64,000 nucleotides of DNA from Hyaloperonospora brassicae (GCA_947650285.1 CANTFL010001460.1:1-64000), one strand, 5' to 3'. Shown: positions 1 through 12,007, numbered from the stretch's first letter. A program made the numbers and translations. The notes: a model not told the origin generated them from the letters alone.

Positions 1-1635
1 GATCTTCGTAATGGACTTGGGAGATGTCGATCTCGCTGAGGGTTTGGGGTTGAGCGTTCGCTTCCGGTGCGGAAATCTTCACACCACGAACGGGGTTCTG
101 CGATCCTGATCTTGAGTCGCGGCGATCTCTATTTGGAGATGTCGCGATCTCGATCTTGAATCACACCGATCTCGACTCGTCTTCGGGATCGGGGTCTTCG
201 CTGTGCGGAAATCTTCACTCAGCAAATAATAGTCTCGCGTCGATCTTGCGTTGGGATCGGTCCGATCTGGTCTCGGGATCGGCCGATCTTGCCGGAAGTG
301 CGCAATACGGACAGATCGGTTCTTGGTTTCGCCAAAATGAAACACGCCGATATGTCCAGTAGATCGCTTCGATCTCGCTCGGTCTTGTCTTGAACGCCTT
401 GTCCAGATCTTCTGACCACTTGAGCCGTCTCGCGATCTTGTGCCCAAAATCCTTTTCCTTTTCCTTTGTTGTGTGGCTGCTACCCTAGCAGTTGAGCTGA
501 GTGTGAGTACTTGATCGATCCGGGGTAAGATATCCCGAGATCGCTCTTCTCGATCTTGGCCAACGATCCAAGATCGGTCTTCTGTGTCCCTGTAACACGT
601 GTGCCTTGACCTGCCGGGGAAGCCAAATCAATCGTGCCCGGAGAAGAGGGGAGGCGAACGTGGGTCGTGAGCAGAAGAAGTAGAGTTCAAGTCTGTTTAT
701 TAACCAACCAAATTAATATCCGACCTATCATCAAGCCTATTCACAACCGTAGGTCACTGTCCAAGTCGATATCACCTTTAATCTTGACCGCCCCCTTGAA
801 CACGTGTCGAAATTTCGTGACCTGTACTCCAAAGATAGCGCCAATACTCCCGATATCGCACCTAGACACCAAAAAAGGACTAAATTCCAAATATGGTACC
901 AAATACCCAATTTTGGTACCGAAAAGTCCAAAATAGTATCCAAGATGTGGAACGTGTCTAAATCCATTTTGCGACGTCAATTCAACCGGCTTCCACTGGC
1001 TCTTTCGGTCTGAGCTTTTGGGACATCACTCATGGGTCTCCAACAAGCATGTAAATCATCATACAATAGCTCCATCATCGATGTATCCATAACCAGCAGG
1101 GAACATGACCGATCTGATGTCCAATTCGAGATCGTTGAGGATCGACACAGTGCGATCCGGCCCTATATGCCTTTTCCGTTCATTGTGCATACTCCGATAC
1201 TATACTCAACGGTTTATCCGCACAATGGGACCATCCACAATTCTCACAACGGTCCCACGGACCCCCACAAACAACCCCACTTCCAGATCGGTCCATAATT
1301 AACCTAAATCAGTACTCCCTTTGGGAGACCCGTAGAGAGTGTCACCGGTCTGCAGGATGTTACACCTTCGTCACATAGTCACATCACATCGCCCGATCTC
1401 AGATCATTGTCCCAGATCACTCCATGGAAATCGTCCTAACTGTCGTCTTGTCCCGGATCACCCCGTCTCAGATCGTTTCATACCCATCATTCTGACGACA
1501 GTTGGATCGGATCGTCGATCCTGTTTCCTTATTGGATCGCCAAGTCCCATGGCCTCTTTTTCCACCAGTAAGTGGCGTCCCAAATGTGTAGCCACCGCTC
1601 CTCGTACAAAATTTGATGAGTGACTTCACCACAAC
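1..1635 (+). repeat. Decayed LTR-like sequence (L3-related, GATC-rich)
   Basis: No convincing gene is seen. The first 620 bases are very rich in GATC. A stretch at 411-434 (TCTGACCACTTGAGCCGTCT and following) matches a motif inside the L3 LTR at 53367-53391 and, reversed, in the L3 copies near 61.0 and 63.6 kb. A second shared patch is the ATTAACCAACCAAATT region near 700. I infer a diverged LTR of the L3 family or a relative. The right limit is where homology to element E1 begins, at about 1636. Confidence 0.4.
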
Positions 1636-2306
1636 TCCGTCATATGGCCCGCTGCTAAGCGATCGGCAAAGAACTTGTCGATCGCAAGTACTTGTTCACG
1701 AGGCAGTGGCCACTGCTTCATGACACAATACTTCGAGCCTGGTCTGAGCTCGATCTCGTGTCGAGTGCCTTTGGCCTTAGGCAACTCGCGTGGCACGGAT
1801 TCAGGAAACACATCCTTGAATTCGATCAAATCCTGATACAAAGGATTTGCCTGAAGTGACTCCCAGGATTGGGACGTGTATCGCTCAATCCGAGTCTTCT
1901 CATCGAGGACACTTGCGTCCATCGATGAGCTGATGAGAACCCGTTCGTTCTCAGCAAATACTGTTGCCGACCGAATATCGGCCACATACTCATCCTCTGT
2001 GACGAGTATGCGGATCTGCTTGACTTTGCCACTACGCAGATCACGCAAGAACCGTTTCGGTTCTAGCGTTGGCAACTGAGTTATCCCCGAAGTTAACTTC
2101 GGAGGCACAATCAGATCAAGCGTATAAGCGCCTACGCTTGATCCGTCATTAACCAAGACGTTCAACGTCTCGGTTTCTTCCTGGGAACTTCGTTCCACAG
2201 GTTGCTGAGGGCCTAATCCTTCAGCAAGTGACTCTTGAGGAATTCCTTCCTCAAGTACGTGGGGACTTATTCCCTCGGCGTCTTCTGACTGTGGCTGTGC
2301 AACCAC
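1626..2306 (-). pseudogene. Pol fragment between protease and RT, E1t
   Basis: Open frame of 226 codons covering the spacer between protease and reverse transcriptase and the first residues of RT (motif 'KQWPLPREQVLAIDKFFADR'). It aligns by eye with 33721-34263 plus the start of the 785-codon frame of E1. The C-terminal RT core, RNase H and integrase are missing because the copy is cut at its left end. The last four codons run into unrelated DNA. Confidence 0.8.
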
Positions 2307-2574
2307 TTACAAGGACCGATCCTCTACGGTCGACCCTCCAGTCGACCTAGGATATCCGTGTTTCCGCTTGTGGGCAACCGGTTTTCTTTCTTCTAAGATG
2401 CTGCCCGCTAGGCATGCATCCATGTCCCGGTCCACTCGACTTCTTCGAGTAGTGGACCTTCGGCGCAGCCTGTACATCAGTACAGACGCCGGGAGCTTGC
2501 TCCACAGTGTTGTGATCAACTACACTGTGATCTTGTGCAGTCGTGCTAACGACCTTACCGCAAGTGAGGCCATT

Positions 2575-2985
2575 TCACTCACTCGCAGAACATCCACACG
2601 CTTGTGGACGCTCCAAGATGTTCATCAGATGGCCATCTGATGAACAAGTGGCAGGCATCTTCACGGACCGATGCTGCCAGCTCACCCTTGGCTCGTACTT
2701 TCTGAGCCAAGGTAATCCCAGGATGACATCAAATTTGTCATCCAGATCTAGTACGATGAAGTCATCATCGTACTGTTCGCCCTCTAACGTGTAGTGGATT
2801 CCTACTACACGTTTCTCAACGGTTATCGATGCGCCTGTTGCAAGGCGCACCGTCATCCTTGTGAGGGGAATGTCGCGCTCAACGAACTTCAGCCTACGAC
2901 CCTCTAGTGACTGGCGACGAACAAAGTTGTTCGACGCCCCACAGTCTACTAGGGCACGAAGCGACAAATCATTTGTCGCTTCCAA
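2575..2985 (-). pseudogene. Retropepsin-like aspartic protease domain, E1t
   Basis: The 136-codon frame contains the retropepsin signature 'LVDCGASNNFV' (active-site Asp in D-C-G-A, where most Ty3/Gypsy proteases have D-T/S-G-A) and a second conserved hydrophobic-Gly block 'DVILGLPWLRKY'. It is homologous to 34307-34903 of E1, which has the same D-C-G-A box, so the Cys is a family trait and not damage in one copy. Frames up- and downstream are separated by stops or shifts, so the copy is not functional. Confidence 0.85.
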
Positions 2986-3113
2986 CTTCTAGGTGATGAG
3001 CGAAACGTCATCACTAGGTGCAGAGACACACAATGATTGTGTATCTGGAGCAACTTTCGTCAAGAGATTTGCAAATTCTCTTGAGGTTGCTGGATCAGTA
3101 GGGCGCTCCGCCC

Positions 3114-4269
3114 CTACTGACCCCGACCATTTTTTGATGGTCCGTCTCGCTGTTTCCGCTTCGCAACAGCGCTGGACCCACGCCCATTGCCCTTTCTGGC
3201 GAATGGTCGTCCATTTCGCTCCGTACTGTTTGGTACTGGGCGTGGAGCACTACACTCGTATGCGTAGTGCCCTAACTCCTGACAGCGATTGCAGAAGTGC
3301 AATCGCTTTTTGTTTGAAGAGCGAGGTCTCTTGCTCCCAGCATAATAGAGTTCTATCATTTCTGGACCTCTATTCTCTTGTCGTCTCGGTGGGTGATAAG
3401 AGTTTGAGCAAGCATGAGCCTGTCTCATGCTAAAGTCCTCCTGTTTTGCAGCCGAAAGTGCTTGTCCAAGCGTATCCAGCTCTAAGTGGTACAGGCGATT
3501 CCTGACAGGCCCGTCTGCGAGCCCTTGCATGAACACAGTAATCAACGTGTGTTCATGTACTGGGTTGGCAATTATACTACTCGCGAGGAGTCGTATATGC
3601 TAAGCATAAGCGTGCACATCAAGCTTACCCTGCTTGAGTTTCAGGAGCTCTGATATAGCCCTGAACTCAACCCGTGGCGGTTCAAACGTGTGTTTGAGCC
3701 GGGTCTTGAAGGATTCGAGCGACTAAAAAAGCAGATGGATCGCTAATCTCCAGTCCTAAGACCCAAGTCTTAACACGTCCCGCCAAGTGGTTTTGAGCAA
3801 ATGTGAGTTCCATTTTCTAATCGTCGATACGACTTGCCTTTGTGTCTCTGTCGATTCCGGCGAACCATAACAACAGGGAGTCTTTCTCGACTCCTCTGTA
3901 GTTGGAGATATTGACCTTCATGACCTCGGGACGACGCGTGTGTGTTGTCCCGCCCACAGCAGCATGGAATTGCTGCTGTCTCAACAGCTCTGTCTGTTGA
4001 GCACCGAGTTCTCTCAACTGCTCGGCCTGTTGAGAGCCTTGCTAGTGAAGCAAGGCTACTTTCTCCCTTTCGGCGACAAGTCCATTTTGGATGAACTTGG
4101 CAATAGAGGCATGTTGTTGGTCTATGTCTAGAGACTCCAACATGGCGCTAATGGCGAACTCGCCTACGGTAGAACTCATTCGTTCTACCGCACCCCATTC
4201 GATGTCACTCAAATGGGTAAACCCTTCACGCGTGGCGTGAAAGGTCTCTTCATCATCCAACATGTTCAT
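3114..4269 (-). pseudogene. Gag remnants with one CCHC zinc knuckle, E1t
   Basis: Three broken frames (4269-4042, 4017-3817, 3545-3114) correspond to a Gag protein. The N-terminal frame starts 'MNMLDDEETFHATREGF'. The middle frame carries 'ISNYRGVEKDSLLLWFAGID', a capsid-like segment. The C-terminal frame has a CX2CX4HX4C knuckle, 'CNRCQELGHYAYEC', expected for nucleic-acid binding by the nucleocapsid part. Stops and shifts separate the pieces. E1 (35032-36193) has the same architecture. Confidence 0.8.
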
Positions 4270-4313
4270 GTTGGATGTTGTGGTCCTTGGAAGGACTACA
4301 AAGTGCTACCAGG

Positions 4314-4704
4314 TGTAACGGGGCACACCCTTGCGTGAACTTAACGCAAGGGTATCGGTGCCCCGACAGACGTACACAAGGCAAGCGAGGAAGCGTAGGT
4401 AAGGTAAAAGTAAAACTGTTATATTAATATAATTAAGTCTTTTAACTACTGTCTCTTTGTTTGACTTAACTAAATTATGTTAATATAACTGAGTGTATGG
4501 TGACGTCTCGTCACCACTCATTGCGCGCGTCTTGCGGCGATTGGTGGCTTAATATCATCACGAGATCAACCAATGAACAGACACTTTGGTCGACCCTTCA
4601 ATATCACCGCTTCGGTGATATTGTTAAAAGAATATTCAACATAATATTCTTTATTGTCACTTTTCATAAAGTGACAATTCCATGTAACGGGCTGCCCCTT
4701 TACA
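4314..4704 (-). repeat. 5' LTR of E1t (391 bp)
   Basis: Starts TGTAACGGGGCACACCCTTG and ends CCCCTTTACA. It aligns along its whole length with the two E1 LTRs (28639-29030, 36238-36629). The minus-strand primer-binding core TGGTAGCA lies just inside it (complement of bases ending at 4311), as in E1. Confidence 0.92.
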
Positions 4705-5823
4705 GTTACACTTGTCGAACCCTTCTTGGGAGCCTATACATACAGTGCCTTGTTCGCAATGTGTAGTTCCGTGACCTTGGGGTCGGTTTCATTCCTTGTT
4801 CCAAGCGTTCTTCCTCGTCAAAGTGGAAGTGTCCTATCGTTTGCGACGGTCTGTCAATCTATCACATGCAATCTGTCGACCTAACTGTATGTGACGTATC
4901 GTACAACAATCCGACAAGTTGCTTTCGCTGGGCCGTTGTGGTCTCTATCCACTGTACATGCAGCTATAAGTGCTGTATGACACTCATTAATGCACAGATT
5001 CTCGGAAGGCAACACACTATCATGGGTGGTGTATACAGCGCGCAATAAGTGGGAATTGTGTCGAAAAAGCACTTTGCCCTCGTCGAATACACTTGCTGTT
5101 CCTCGTCTTGATGCCCTGGCAGTTATGTTTTACTACGAAATGGAATCATCGGTCGAGCACAGTGAGCCGGAGAGTATGAGAAAGACCAAGAATTGCAGAT
5201 AATGTTGTTGTGGTCGTAGTCGATGTCAGCTACCTGCGTTACCCAGCTTAGACTAAAGCGGCTCTTGCTACATATCTGCCACACCGTGCACGATCCAACG
5301 TGCATGTCCAGCGCGCTTGTGGTAGCTCTACTAAAACCAGACACGTGCTAGTTGATGTGGATGTATGTCAGCGGTCTAAGTTCGATCACCGGGAATGCGC
5401 TTGCGGGGGTTAATGTAGCTTGGATACTTACAGCTTGTGTCGAAGGCCGGAGTGCTCAGTTTGTTGCCCAACATAATTGTACTGATGTCTCATCTTGCAT
5501 CTGCTGTTACGAAAGTTGACTTGGTCTGAGCATCTGCATGCGTACATGAGTGTCCAAAAGGCTTTCGAGACGTAACTGAGAGCGTTTATTGCTTTTGGCG
5601 TATTAAAATAAGACAAGCAACCGCAGTTCTCGAACAGAGTGTGGCGCTTAGCAGAGTGGCCACCCTGGTTCAATATTTGTGATCACTCATGTGTTCTCCA
5701 TCGCTAAACAACACCGGGGTCACTCATGTAGACAGTTCGACAAGCGTCTTTCATGGATGCAATGATTGCAGCAGGCCGAGCTGATGGACCAGAGACTCCA
5801 TCGCACGCACAAACTCCAGCTCA
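4705..5823. other. Intergenic, no gene recognised
   Basis: Only short unrelated frames (under 82 codons) occur here, none with a recognisable motif. This is the boundary between the retrotransposon-rich flank and the gene island; the first supported gene ends at 5824 on the minus strand. Confidence 0.6.
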
Positions 5824-7213
5824 CTAGAACAGCTTCGAGAACACGACTTTCTTCTTCTGCTGATGTGCCTTGCGGTCTGATAATTCTTGAGGCGCTGTGG
5901 AAATAGCTTCACGTGGAGCTACGCTCTGATCTGCATTTCGCGCCATCTTCCGCTTCTTCTCGGTCTACATATGATAAGCAGCAACGTTTATCAAGTTACT
6001 ACTCATACAACAGTAACCTCTCATAACATCGCGACGACTGCAGCATAAACGTACCGGCGCATCAACGTGCGAGAAAATGCCTCCAGTCTTGCCGCCAACC
6101 TTTTTCGGCTCACGTGGTATCGGGATTCGATGTTTCGTCTTGTCCAAAGACAAGATATCTTGGACCGAGGCAAAGTTGTCGATCAATCCAACCTTGTCGG
6201 CACGGTTCGCAGCTGTTTCTCGCTGCCGCTTACGGATCTTGTCCTTACGTGACGTGACCACACGCACAAAGCGCGATTCCTCAAAATCCTTCTTCTCACT
6301 CTCCTCGCGTGCAGTCTCTTTGTCAACGGCGTTTGCACCACTGGCCTGGATCTCCACAGGACGCTCGCTAAACTCCTCTCGCAGTTCGGCAAGAATGGTA
6401 CTCTTCTGCAGGCGTTTGCGATTACGCTCATCTTTCTTAGCCTGCTTCACGTGCGCACGTTCCTCCTCTTCGTATGGAACTGCTGCTAGACGCGGTGCAC
6501 GGTAGATACCATCGTTGGTACTAGCACCTCCATCGTCACCATCCTCGTCGTCGTCCTGCGCTCCGTCAGCAGCAAGCTGTTCCGGATTCGGTGCATAGCT
6601 CAGCGATTCGTCCAGGTCGTTGCAACCAGACAACGCCACCTTGAGCATCTTGTCCACTTGGTACTTCATCTTGCGGTCCAAAGGACGAACGCGCTCTAAC
6701 AGCGTGCGATAGCGCACGAGCTCCTTGAACACAGGGTGGTCCCTCACTTTCCCAGGCTCCTCTAGCTACGGCAAAGTCACAGTCAAGTTAGCAACAGTAT
6801 GCCAACCACGCACGTAAAGTAGTTTGTGTAAATGTACTTTGAGCAGCGCGAAAAAGAGCTCCAACTTGGTGTACGTCAGTAGCGCGTGGTTCTTCACTTG
6901 CAAGAATGTCATGCCACTGTCAGTCGGTAGCTCATTCTGCCCACAAACAAAACCAATACTGTCAGCATAGCATCAATATATCACCAAAGACCATCGCAGC
7001 TTCAGTAGCAGTAGTAGTAGTATTTTTTTTAGTAGTAGTATTTTTAGTAGTAGTACTACTACTACTACTACCAATATCAGAGAATGTATTGCACGTTGCT
7101 CCTGGTAATAACAGTACTACGTGATGACACATAACGACACTTACCGCGACTGCAGCGTTTATATCGGTCACTTTGCCGTAAATGTGACGCACGTCGTCCC
7201 TCAATCTCTCCAT
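5824..7213 (-). CDS. NGDN: Neuroguidin/Lcp5-like protein, Sas10/Utp3/C1D family
   Basis: Reconstructed as four exons on the minus strand: 7213-7145, 6936-6838, 6765-6055, 5964-5824, giving about 339 aa (animal neuroguidins are near 315). All introns are GT-AG (208, 72 and 90 bp). The N-terminal helices include 'TFLQVKNHALLTYTKLELF', followed by the family hallmark 'HPVFKELVRYRTLLERVRPL' and 'GIYRAPRLAAVPYEEEE', then a Lys/Arg/Glu-rich region and the basic tail 'KKKVVFSKLF'. Proteins of this family work in the nucleolus in U3 snoRNP-dependent processing of 18S pre-rRNA; the Lcp5/neuroguidin branch is the best match. The start at 7213 is the most proximal ATG; an in-frame upstream ATG at 7279 is possible. 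Intron 1 holds a TAG/TAC trinucleotide microsatellite (about 7000-7070). Confidence 0.88.
7000..7072. repeat. (AGT)n/(ACT)n microsatellite in intron 1 of the neuroguidin gene
   Basis: Several AGT-trinucleotide runs separated by T-tracts change to ACT repeats at about 7050 (AGTAGTAGTACTACTACTAC), so the centre is a perfect palindrome able to form a hairpin. It lies wholly inside the 208-bp first intron. Confidence 0.85.
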
Positions 7214-7672
7214 CGGGTGCTTTTCTACTCCGTATATCAGCACAACACACAGACACAAATATTGAGCGTCATCTCTCATTACTACCGATCAACGCGCACG
7301 TTCAGTGCCCACAAGTTGCGCACACACACGCGCACCTGCTGCATCGACGCTTGTCATGATGGTCCCTACTGTTGGTCGGAGACTTGCTGCTGAAGCGTGG
7401 GAACCAGTGGCTTGCGAGTTGTTTTCTACCAATCGCACTTCGTCTATCAAAACATCGCAGCTTTCAACGTCATTGATTGGTGCATAATACAATGTGTTTT
7501 TGATGTGTATACCCGTGTATACTCCCACAGCTGAACCCATCACAATGCAAGCTCGGCCGTTCACGAGTCCGTTTTATTTCACTCTTTTTGTTTCGCCCTT
7601 TCCCGTCGTCTGCATGTGTCTGTTCTTCTTCAAGTGGTTCGAAAAACGGCATGTGCGCGTCTCGTCTATTTT

Positions 7673-8590
7673 TTACACGACCGAGACGGACTGCGCCGGG
7701 GCAACTACTAGACTAGGCGCTGGCTCACGGTCGACCCCTGCGCTCAGGAGCTCTGCAACCAGAAGCTTCGCGACGCGCAAACAGCGCAGGTGGAACACCG
7801 TGTTGAGCGTCACGAGCAGTCCCATGACGAGGCTCGCGCTTTTTGCAGAGAGGAACGTCGACTCTGGCACATGGCCGTCGTCGCTACTGAGACTGCCATG
7901 AATGCCGTCGACGTTGGCGTCAGGGACGAAGATGGCCCCCGACACGATGAGGGTCACCACGAGCATCCACATATTGAGCACCAACATGCCGTAGTTGGCC
8001 CGGACGTACCAGCACAGCCACTTGTACCGATGCATGTCAACAGGCGCCCGCGAGCCGTTGTAGCCGATAAACGCCGTGAAGAGACCCAATGTGCCAAGCA
8101 GAAATGGCTGCAGGAACACAAACGTGGTCACGTAGTACGCCATCAAGCAGCTTGCCATCCACCGGCACTGCTTCAGGTATGCAAAGCGCATGTTGTCGAC
8201 CTCGGCGTCGCCCGAGGCTCCAGGTGGAGCCATGGCCATGACCGTCACGAACGGGTGGTTCGGGTCGCCATTGACACCGGTATGCGTTCCACTCGGGTAT
8301 ATGCCGTAGGGACCACTCGGCATATTGCTGCCTCCCGGAAGACGCGACTGGATCAGATGCATATGTCCTGGCGGTAACTGGGAGGCCACTGCAAAAGGCG
8401 GCATTGCTGACGCCATTTTCATCGCGAGTGCATCCGGCGTCGGCTGAGGGGCAGCGTACGACGCATTCGACGTCTGCACGGGCTCTGGAGGAGTCAACGA
8501 CGTTGTCGAGAGCGCAGGCAGTTTCGTCCTCGAAGTGCCAGTGGGCTGTGGTGCCTTTTGGCTCGAGGGGCTCGTGCGGGGCGAGTCCAT
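7673..8590 (-). CDS. Four-helix membrane protein, unrecognised family
   Basis: Uninterrupted frame of 305 codons. Residues 1-135 are a Pro/Ser/Thr/Ala-rich cytosolic-looking tail without a signal peptide. Residues 145-165, 162-178, 199-222 and 251-270 are hydrophobic and look like four membrane spans. An aromatic-basic loop, 'HRYKWLCWYVRANYGM', sits between spans 2 and 3. A short Val/Ser-rich tail follows. The start is the first ATG, after a purine-rich divergent spacer shared with the formyltransferase gene at 8873. I do not recognise the family; the topology resembles conserved tetraspan hypothetical proteins, but no tetraspanin CCG motif is present. The complementary frame (7790-8377, +) is a shadow. 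Confidence 0.72.
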   Translation of the reverse strand: MDSPRTSPSSQKAPQPTGTSRTKLPALSTTSLTPPEPVQTSNASYAAPQPTPDALAMKMASAMPPFAVASQLPPGHMHLIQSRLPGGSNMPSGPYGIYPSGTHTGVNGDPNHPFVTVMAMAPPGASGDAEVDNMRFAYLKQCRWMASCLMAYYVTTFVFLQPFLLGTLGLFTAFIGYNGSRAPVDMHRYKWLCWYVRANYGMLVLNMWMLVVTLIVSGAIFVPDANVDGIHGSLSSDDGHVPESTFLSAKSASLVMGLLVTLNTVFHLRCLRVAKLLVAELLSAGVDREPAPSLVVAPAQSVSVV

Positions 8591-8872
8591 TTTACAATGT
8601 GAACAACGTCTCCATCATAACAACGAACGTGTCGAACGTGTCGGATGTGGTACACAGGACGTACGTGAGTAACGAGAGAGATAGAAAGAAAGAGAGAGCA
8701 CGAAATGAGACAAGTAAAGAAGCTGCAGATTGATCCCGAGTGGTAAAACGCTGCGTAACTGATTAGAAGAGGCAGAGAGCCAGCGGCATAGCGAAAGCAA
8801 GAGAGAGCGAGAGAGGAGGGAGGACGAAAGCGAGAGGGCGTCACTACGTGACAAGCTTTTACGCAAACCCAT
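8591..8872. promoter_or_regulatory. Shared divergent promoter region
   Basis: The 282 bp separate the start codons of two divergent genes (8590 minus and 8873 plus). The spacer holds two purine tracts rich in GAGA and GAAA on the plus strand (about 8670-8702 and 8798-8836). No TATA box is obvious. A bidirectional promoter is an inference from spacing alone. Confidence 0.55.
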
Positions 8873-10535
8873 ATGGTGCGTGGCTGTCGTCCAGTCGTTC
8901 GTCGCGCGTGGCCGTTGTCGCGGTGTCGCCGCTTCTCCTCCGCCGTGCGTGGGAGTCCCCCGTACCGCGTGCTGTTCTTTGGCACAGACGACGTGTCGCT
9001 CGCGACGCTCCAGTCGCTGCATACCAACAGGTCGTGTCTATGTCCGCCCTTTTTTGCACGAGTGGCTGTTGTGCGACGAGCTCATTTACGTGCGCCGTCT
9101 GTGGCTGTGTGTGCAGCACGAACGAGCGCGACGGCGGCCGTCTCGTGGAGCACATTGAGGTCGTGTGTCCGTCCAATCGGTCCGTGAATGGCTGCAAGAC
9201 GGACGAGCCGGTGCCGGTCAAGAGGTTCGCCCAACGCTGCGGACTCAACGTCTTTGACACGCCACCGCATCTAAAGTCGCTCAAGATGTGGGACTTTCCT
9301 GTGATGGACTGCTTTGATGTTGGAGTCGTCGTGTCGTTTGGCTACTTTCTAGTACGTTCGTGGATTGCGTTGCGATCGACGGTCGCAAGCTTGAGCTTAG
9401 CTGCTGACACTGCTGACGCGTTCGTGTCTGTTCGTGGTGTTGACTCGTTTCTCGTAGCACCCGAACATGCTCCGAAATCTTCATTATGGTGCCATCAACA
9501 TGCATCCATCGCTATTGCCAAAGGTATGGAAGGGTGAACGCTGCGTGAAACTGGACGCAGTGGATGGGAGTCGCTGAGCTCACGAGCTTTTTTTCGTGTT
9601 GGAATCGTTTGGCTGTATGGGTAGTACCGCGGTCCTGCTCCCATCCAACATGCGCTTCTGAATGGCGACACGACAACAGGGGTGTCCGTAATCGAGATTG
9701 ATCCGACGGCCTTTGACGTTGGCCGCATTCTGCTGCAGACACCTCACGATATCAAGCCCGGCATTCAGTGCCAGGAGTACGACAAAGCTACTGCTACTGC
9801 TACTTTGTGTGCTGAAATTGCTGGCTAAGCTATTTCGTTTTTTCGTGCTCGATAGGTTGACGCGGGAACTTGCAGTGCTCGGTGCGGATAGCATCTTGAA
9901 AACGCTCGCTGATTTGCCTGCACGTAAGAAGGAGGCTGTTGTGCAGGACGACACATGCGCCTCCACGGCCCCCAAGCTCGTGTCCAACGATGGTCACATT
10001 TCGTTCGACGAATCTGCGACCGTCATTTTTCACGTACGACGATTGTCACGTGCTTACTTCATTGCGTCATACTCGCTAATCATGTCATACATGCCTACGT
10101 ACTGGTTCACAAGCGATGGCAGGCACTAGGCAATTCTGTGGGCATAACCGTCCAATTCCGCGATAAAGTGGTAAAGCTGATTGATGTCCGGCTACCGACG
10201 ACGGAAGAGCTGCAAGTTGGTGAGTTTTTATGCGATGTAGACTCGACGTGAGGTACGAACGCTGACAGCGTGCCGCGTCGTGCTTTCGTTACTCAGTCCT
10301 TGCCGACGAGAGCTGCAACGGGCCAGCAGCCACTGGGACATTTTTCTTCGAGAAGCAACGGCAGGCGCTTTGGCTACGATGTGCAGGCGATTCGTGGTTG
10401 TTGATCACAAAGCTGCAACAAGCGGGTCGCAAGGTCGGCTTTGCGCTCGATTTTTGCAATGGATACCGGCTGAAGAGCATGCAGCGCGAGCGATTTGAGA
10501 AAGTGGCTACTGGATCTGTTGCCAGCAAGCTCTAG
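8873..10535 (+). CDS. MTFMT: Methionyl-tRNA formyltransferase, mitochondrial
   Basis: Seven exons: 8873-9030, 9117-9351, 9458-9523, 9625-9776, 9856-10033, 10114-10219, 10297-10535. They sum to 1134 nt (377 aa), with six GT-AG introns of 76-106 bp. The enzyme transfers a formyl group from 10-formyl-THF to Met-tRNAi in mitochondria. The N-terminus is Arg-rich without acidic residues, like a mitochondrial presequence, and is followed by the Rossmann start 'YRVLFFGTDDVSLATLQSL'. Catalytic-core signatures are 'GAINMHPSLLPKYRGPAPIQ' (Asn and His of the active site, and the SLLP loop, spanning the exon 3/4 junction) and 'GVSVIEIDPTAFDVGRIL' with the conserved Asp. The C-terminal tRNA-binding OB-like domain includes 'TFFFEKQRQALWLRC'. 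The frame is maintained across all junctions. It diverges from the membrane-protein gene. Confidence 0.95.
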
Positions 10536-12007
10536 AAGCCAAGTCACGCAGGTAGGCGGGCGAAGGCTAAGAAGATGTGCAAGTTGTGTTTCGTATTTGA
10601 ACGCATGGCATCTTTCGATCGGTAATAAAGGGACAATGCACACATGCGACTCTGTCGTCAATAGCGCCACTACGAATGTTCAGACGTGTCGTTGTAAAGG
10701 CACTGCGGCTTTGAACTTATTGCGCTTGTGACTTTGCTGAGGGCTTTGCAACACTTCCCGCTTGATCCACCGATACATATGGGGATACAGACGATTATGC
10801 CGTCGTTGCTTGTCGAAATTTGCGCCCATCTGTCTTTTGGCGCACAATCGCTTCTATCCCAAATCCCATCATACTTCCACAACGGGTTCGCCAGCAAAAT
10901 GTCACGCGTCTACCTTGTGTCCTCCTTGTATGAAGGTAAGGAAGTGCAAGCTTTGCTACTGAGCATTCAGTAGCACTCTTCTTGGTGGACTCAGTACTAG
11001 CAGACCTGCTTGTTAGACGTCTTTCGATGTGTACGACCCAATTGGACGTACATGTGCGTCTACGCTTGTTAGACTGTCGCTTCAGTCTTAGGTTCCTGCG
11101 GCGCACTTTGGAAGAAATGGTTCCAAGTGTGTGCATGCTGCGTTGTTAGCGTTGGTATGCAGAGCATAAACATCCGAGAACCTATAGCGGAGATAATGCT
11201 TGTCTGTCAAGGGCCGTACTAGAGCAATCGCATCCTCGAATTCGTCAAGTTGACTTGACATCCCTCACCTGCGCAGACTCCGTCTTCCGCATACTACGAT
11301 CTGCAACTATGATGCCACTAGAAACTTGCTTAGTGTCGGTTGTGCCAGACCCAGCAACAAAGTCAGTCGCTTGATGCGCTAAGCTGCATCGAGCTGTCGA
11401 GCAACAAGGGATTCGAATGCGACTCCTGCAGCCACAACTTTGGCAGTTAGCGCTGGGATCCTCTTGTTATCTGCAGATGTCAGACCCAGACAAAGTGATC
11501 GAGTGAGCATCCGACGTTCGATGCTGGTACCAAATTACAAAGCATGAGCTCTCGCAGGATAGTTTGAGCTTGATCTCTACAGATACCTGAGCTCGAGCGC
11601 ACATGTTGCTTACCATGACAACAAAAGATGCAACGACGATGCTACACTGTCATGCTCACGAACTATCGTCGATAACAACGACTATCGACGGTAATAAATG
11701 TACGAAAGCTTTTGACACGCCAAGAACCATGCTAGTTGCAAGCTCGCTTAGGAAAGGTTGCCACAACAACATGATGCTGATGCGCGCTGGCAGAGGTATC
11801 AACTGTCTATCTGCACGTACCAGAAAACACGCAGGAAGCGGCCTCCCTAGTCTAGATATCATATTCTAATCTACTCGATGTTCGGCGTTTGAGCTTTGCT
11901 ACGACTTTGTCATTCGTGTCCGCTATTCCTGTCCTGTCGCGAGCTGTTGGCATCGGAAAGTGACGATTCTCATCAACTCAAATTGTCGGCCGAGATAGCT
12001 GTAGCGT
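10536..12007. other. No gene recognised
   Basis: Short frames only. None shows a domain I recognise, and none could be chained by plausible introns. Part may belong to the same decayed retroelement as the RNase H relic that follows. Confidence 0.5.

Larger units (their letters stand above)
1636..4704 (-). mobile_element. Truncated Ty3/Gypsy retrotransposon copy (E1t)
   Basis: This is a minus-strand copy of the E1 family keeping only its 5' half: 5' LTR (4314-4704), gag remnants, protease, and pol up to the start of the reverse transcriptase. The pol reading stops in 'FFADRLAAGHMTE', where homology to E1 (near 33570) ends at about 1636. No 3' LTR is present to the left, so the copy is 3'-truncated. 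Compared with E1 it keeps some frames that E1 has lost: the junction 'EFKDVFPESVP' is uninterrupted here but frameshifted in E1. It shows the same tiling by short inverted repeats as E1. Confidence 0.9.

Noticed and set aside
1..620. GATC density as an adenine-methylation signal
   Set aside because: Similar GATC richness recurs in L3-related repeats, so repeat ancestry explains it; no methylation data.
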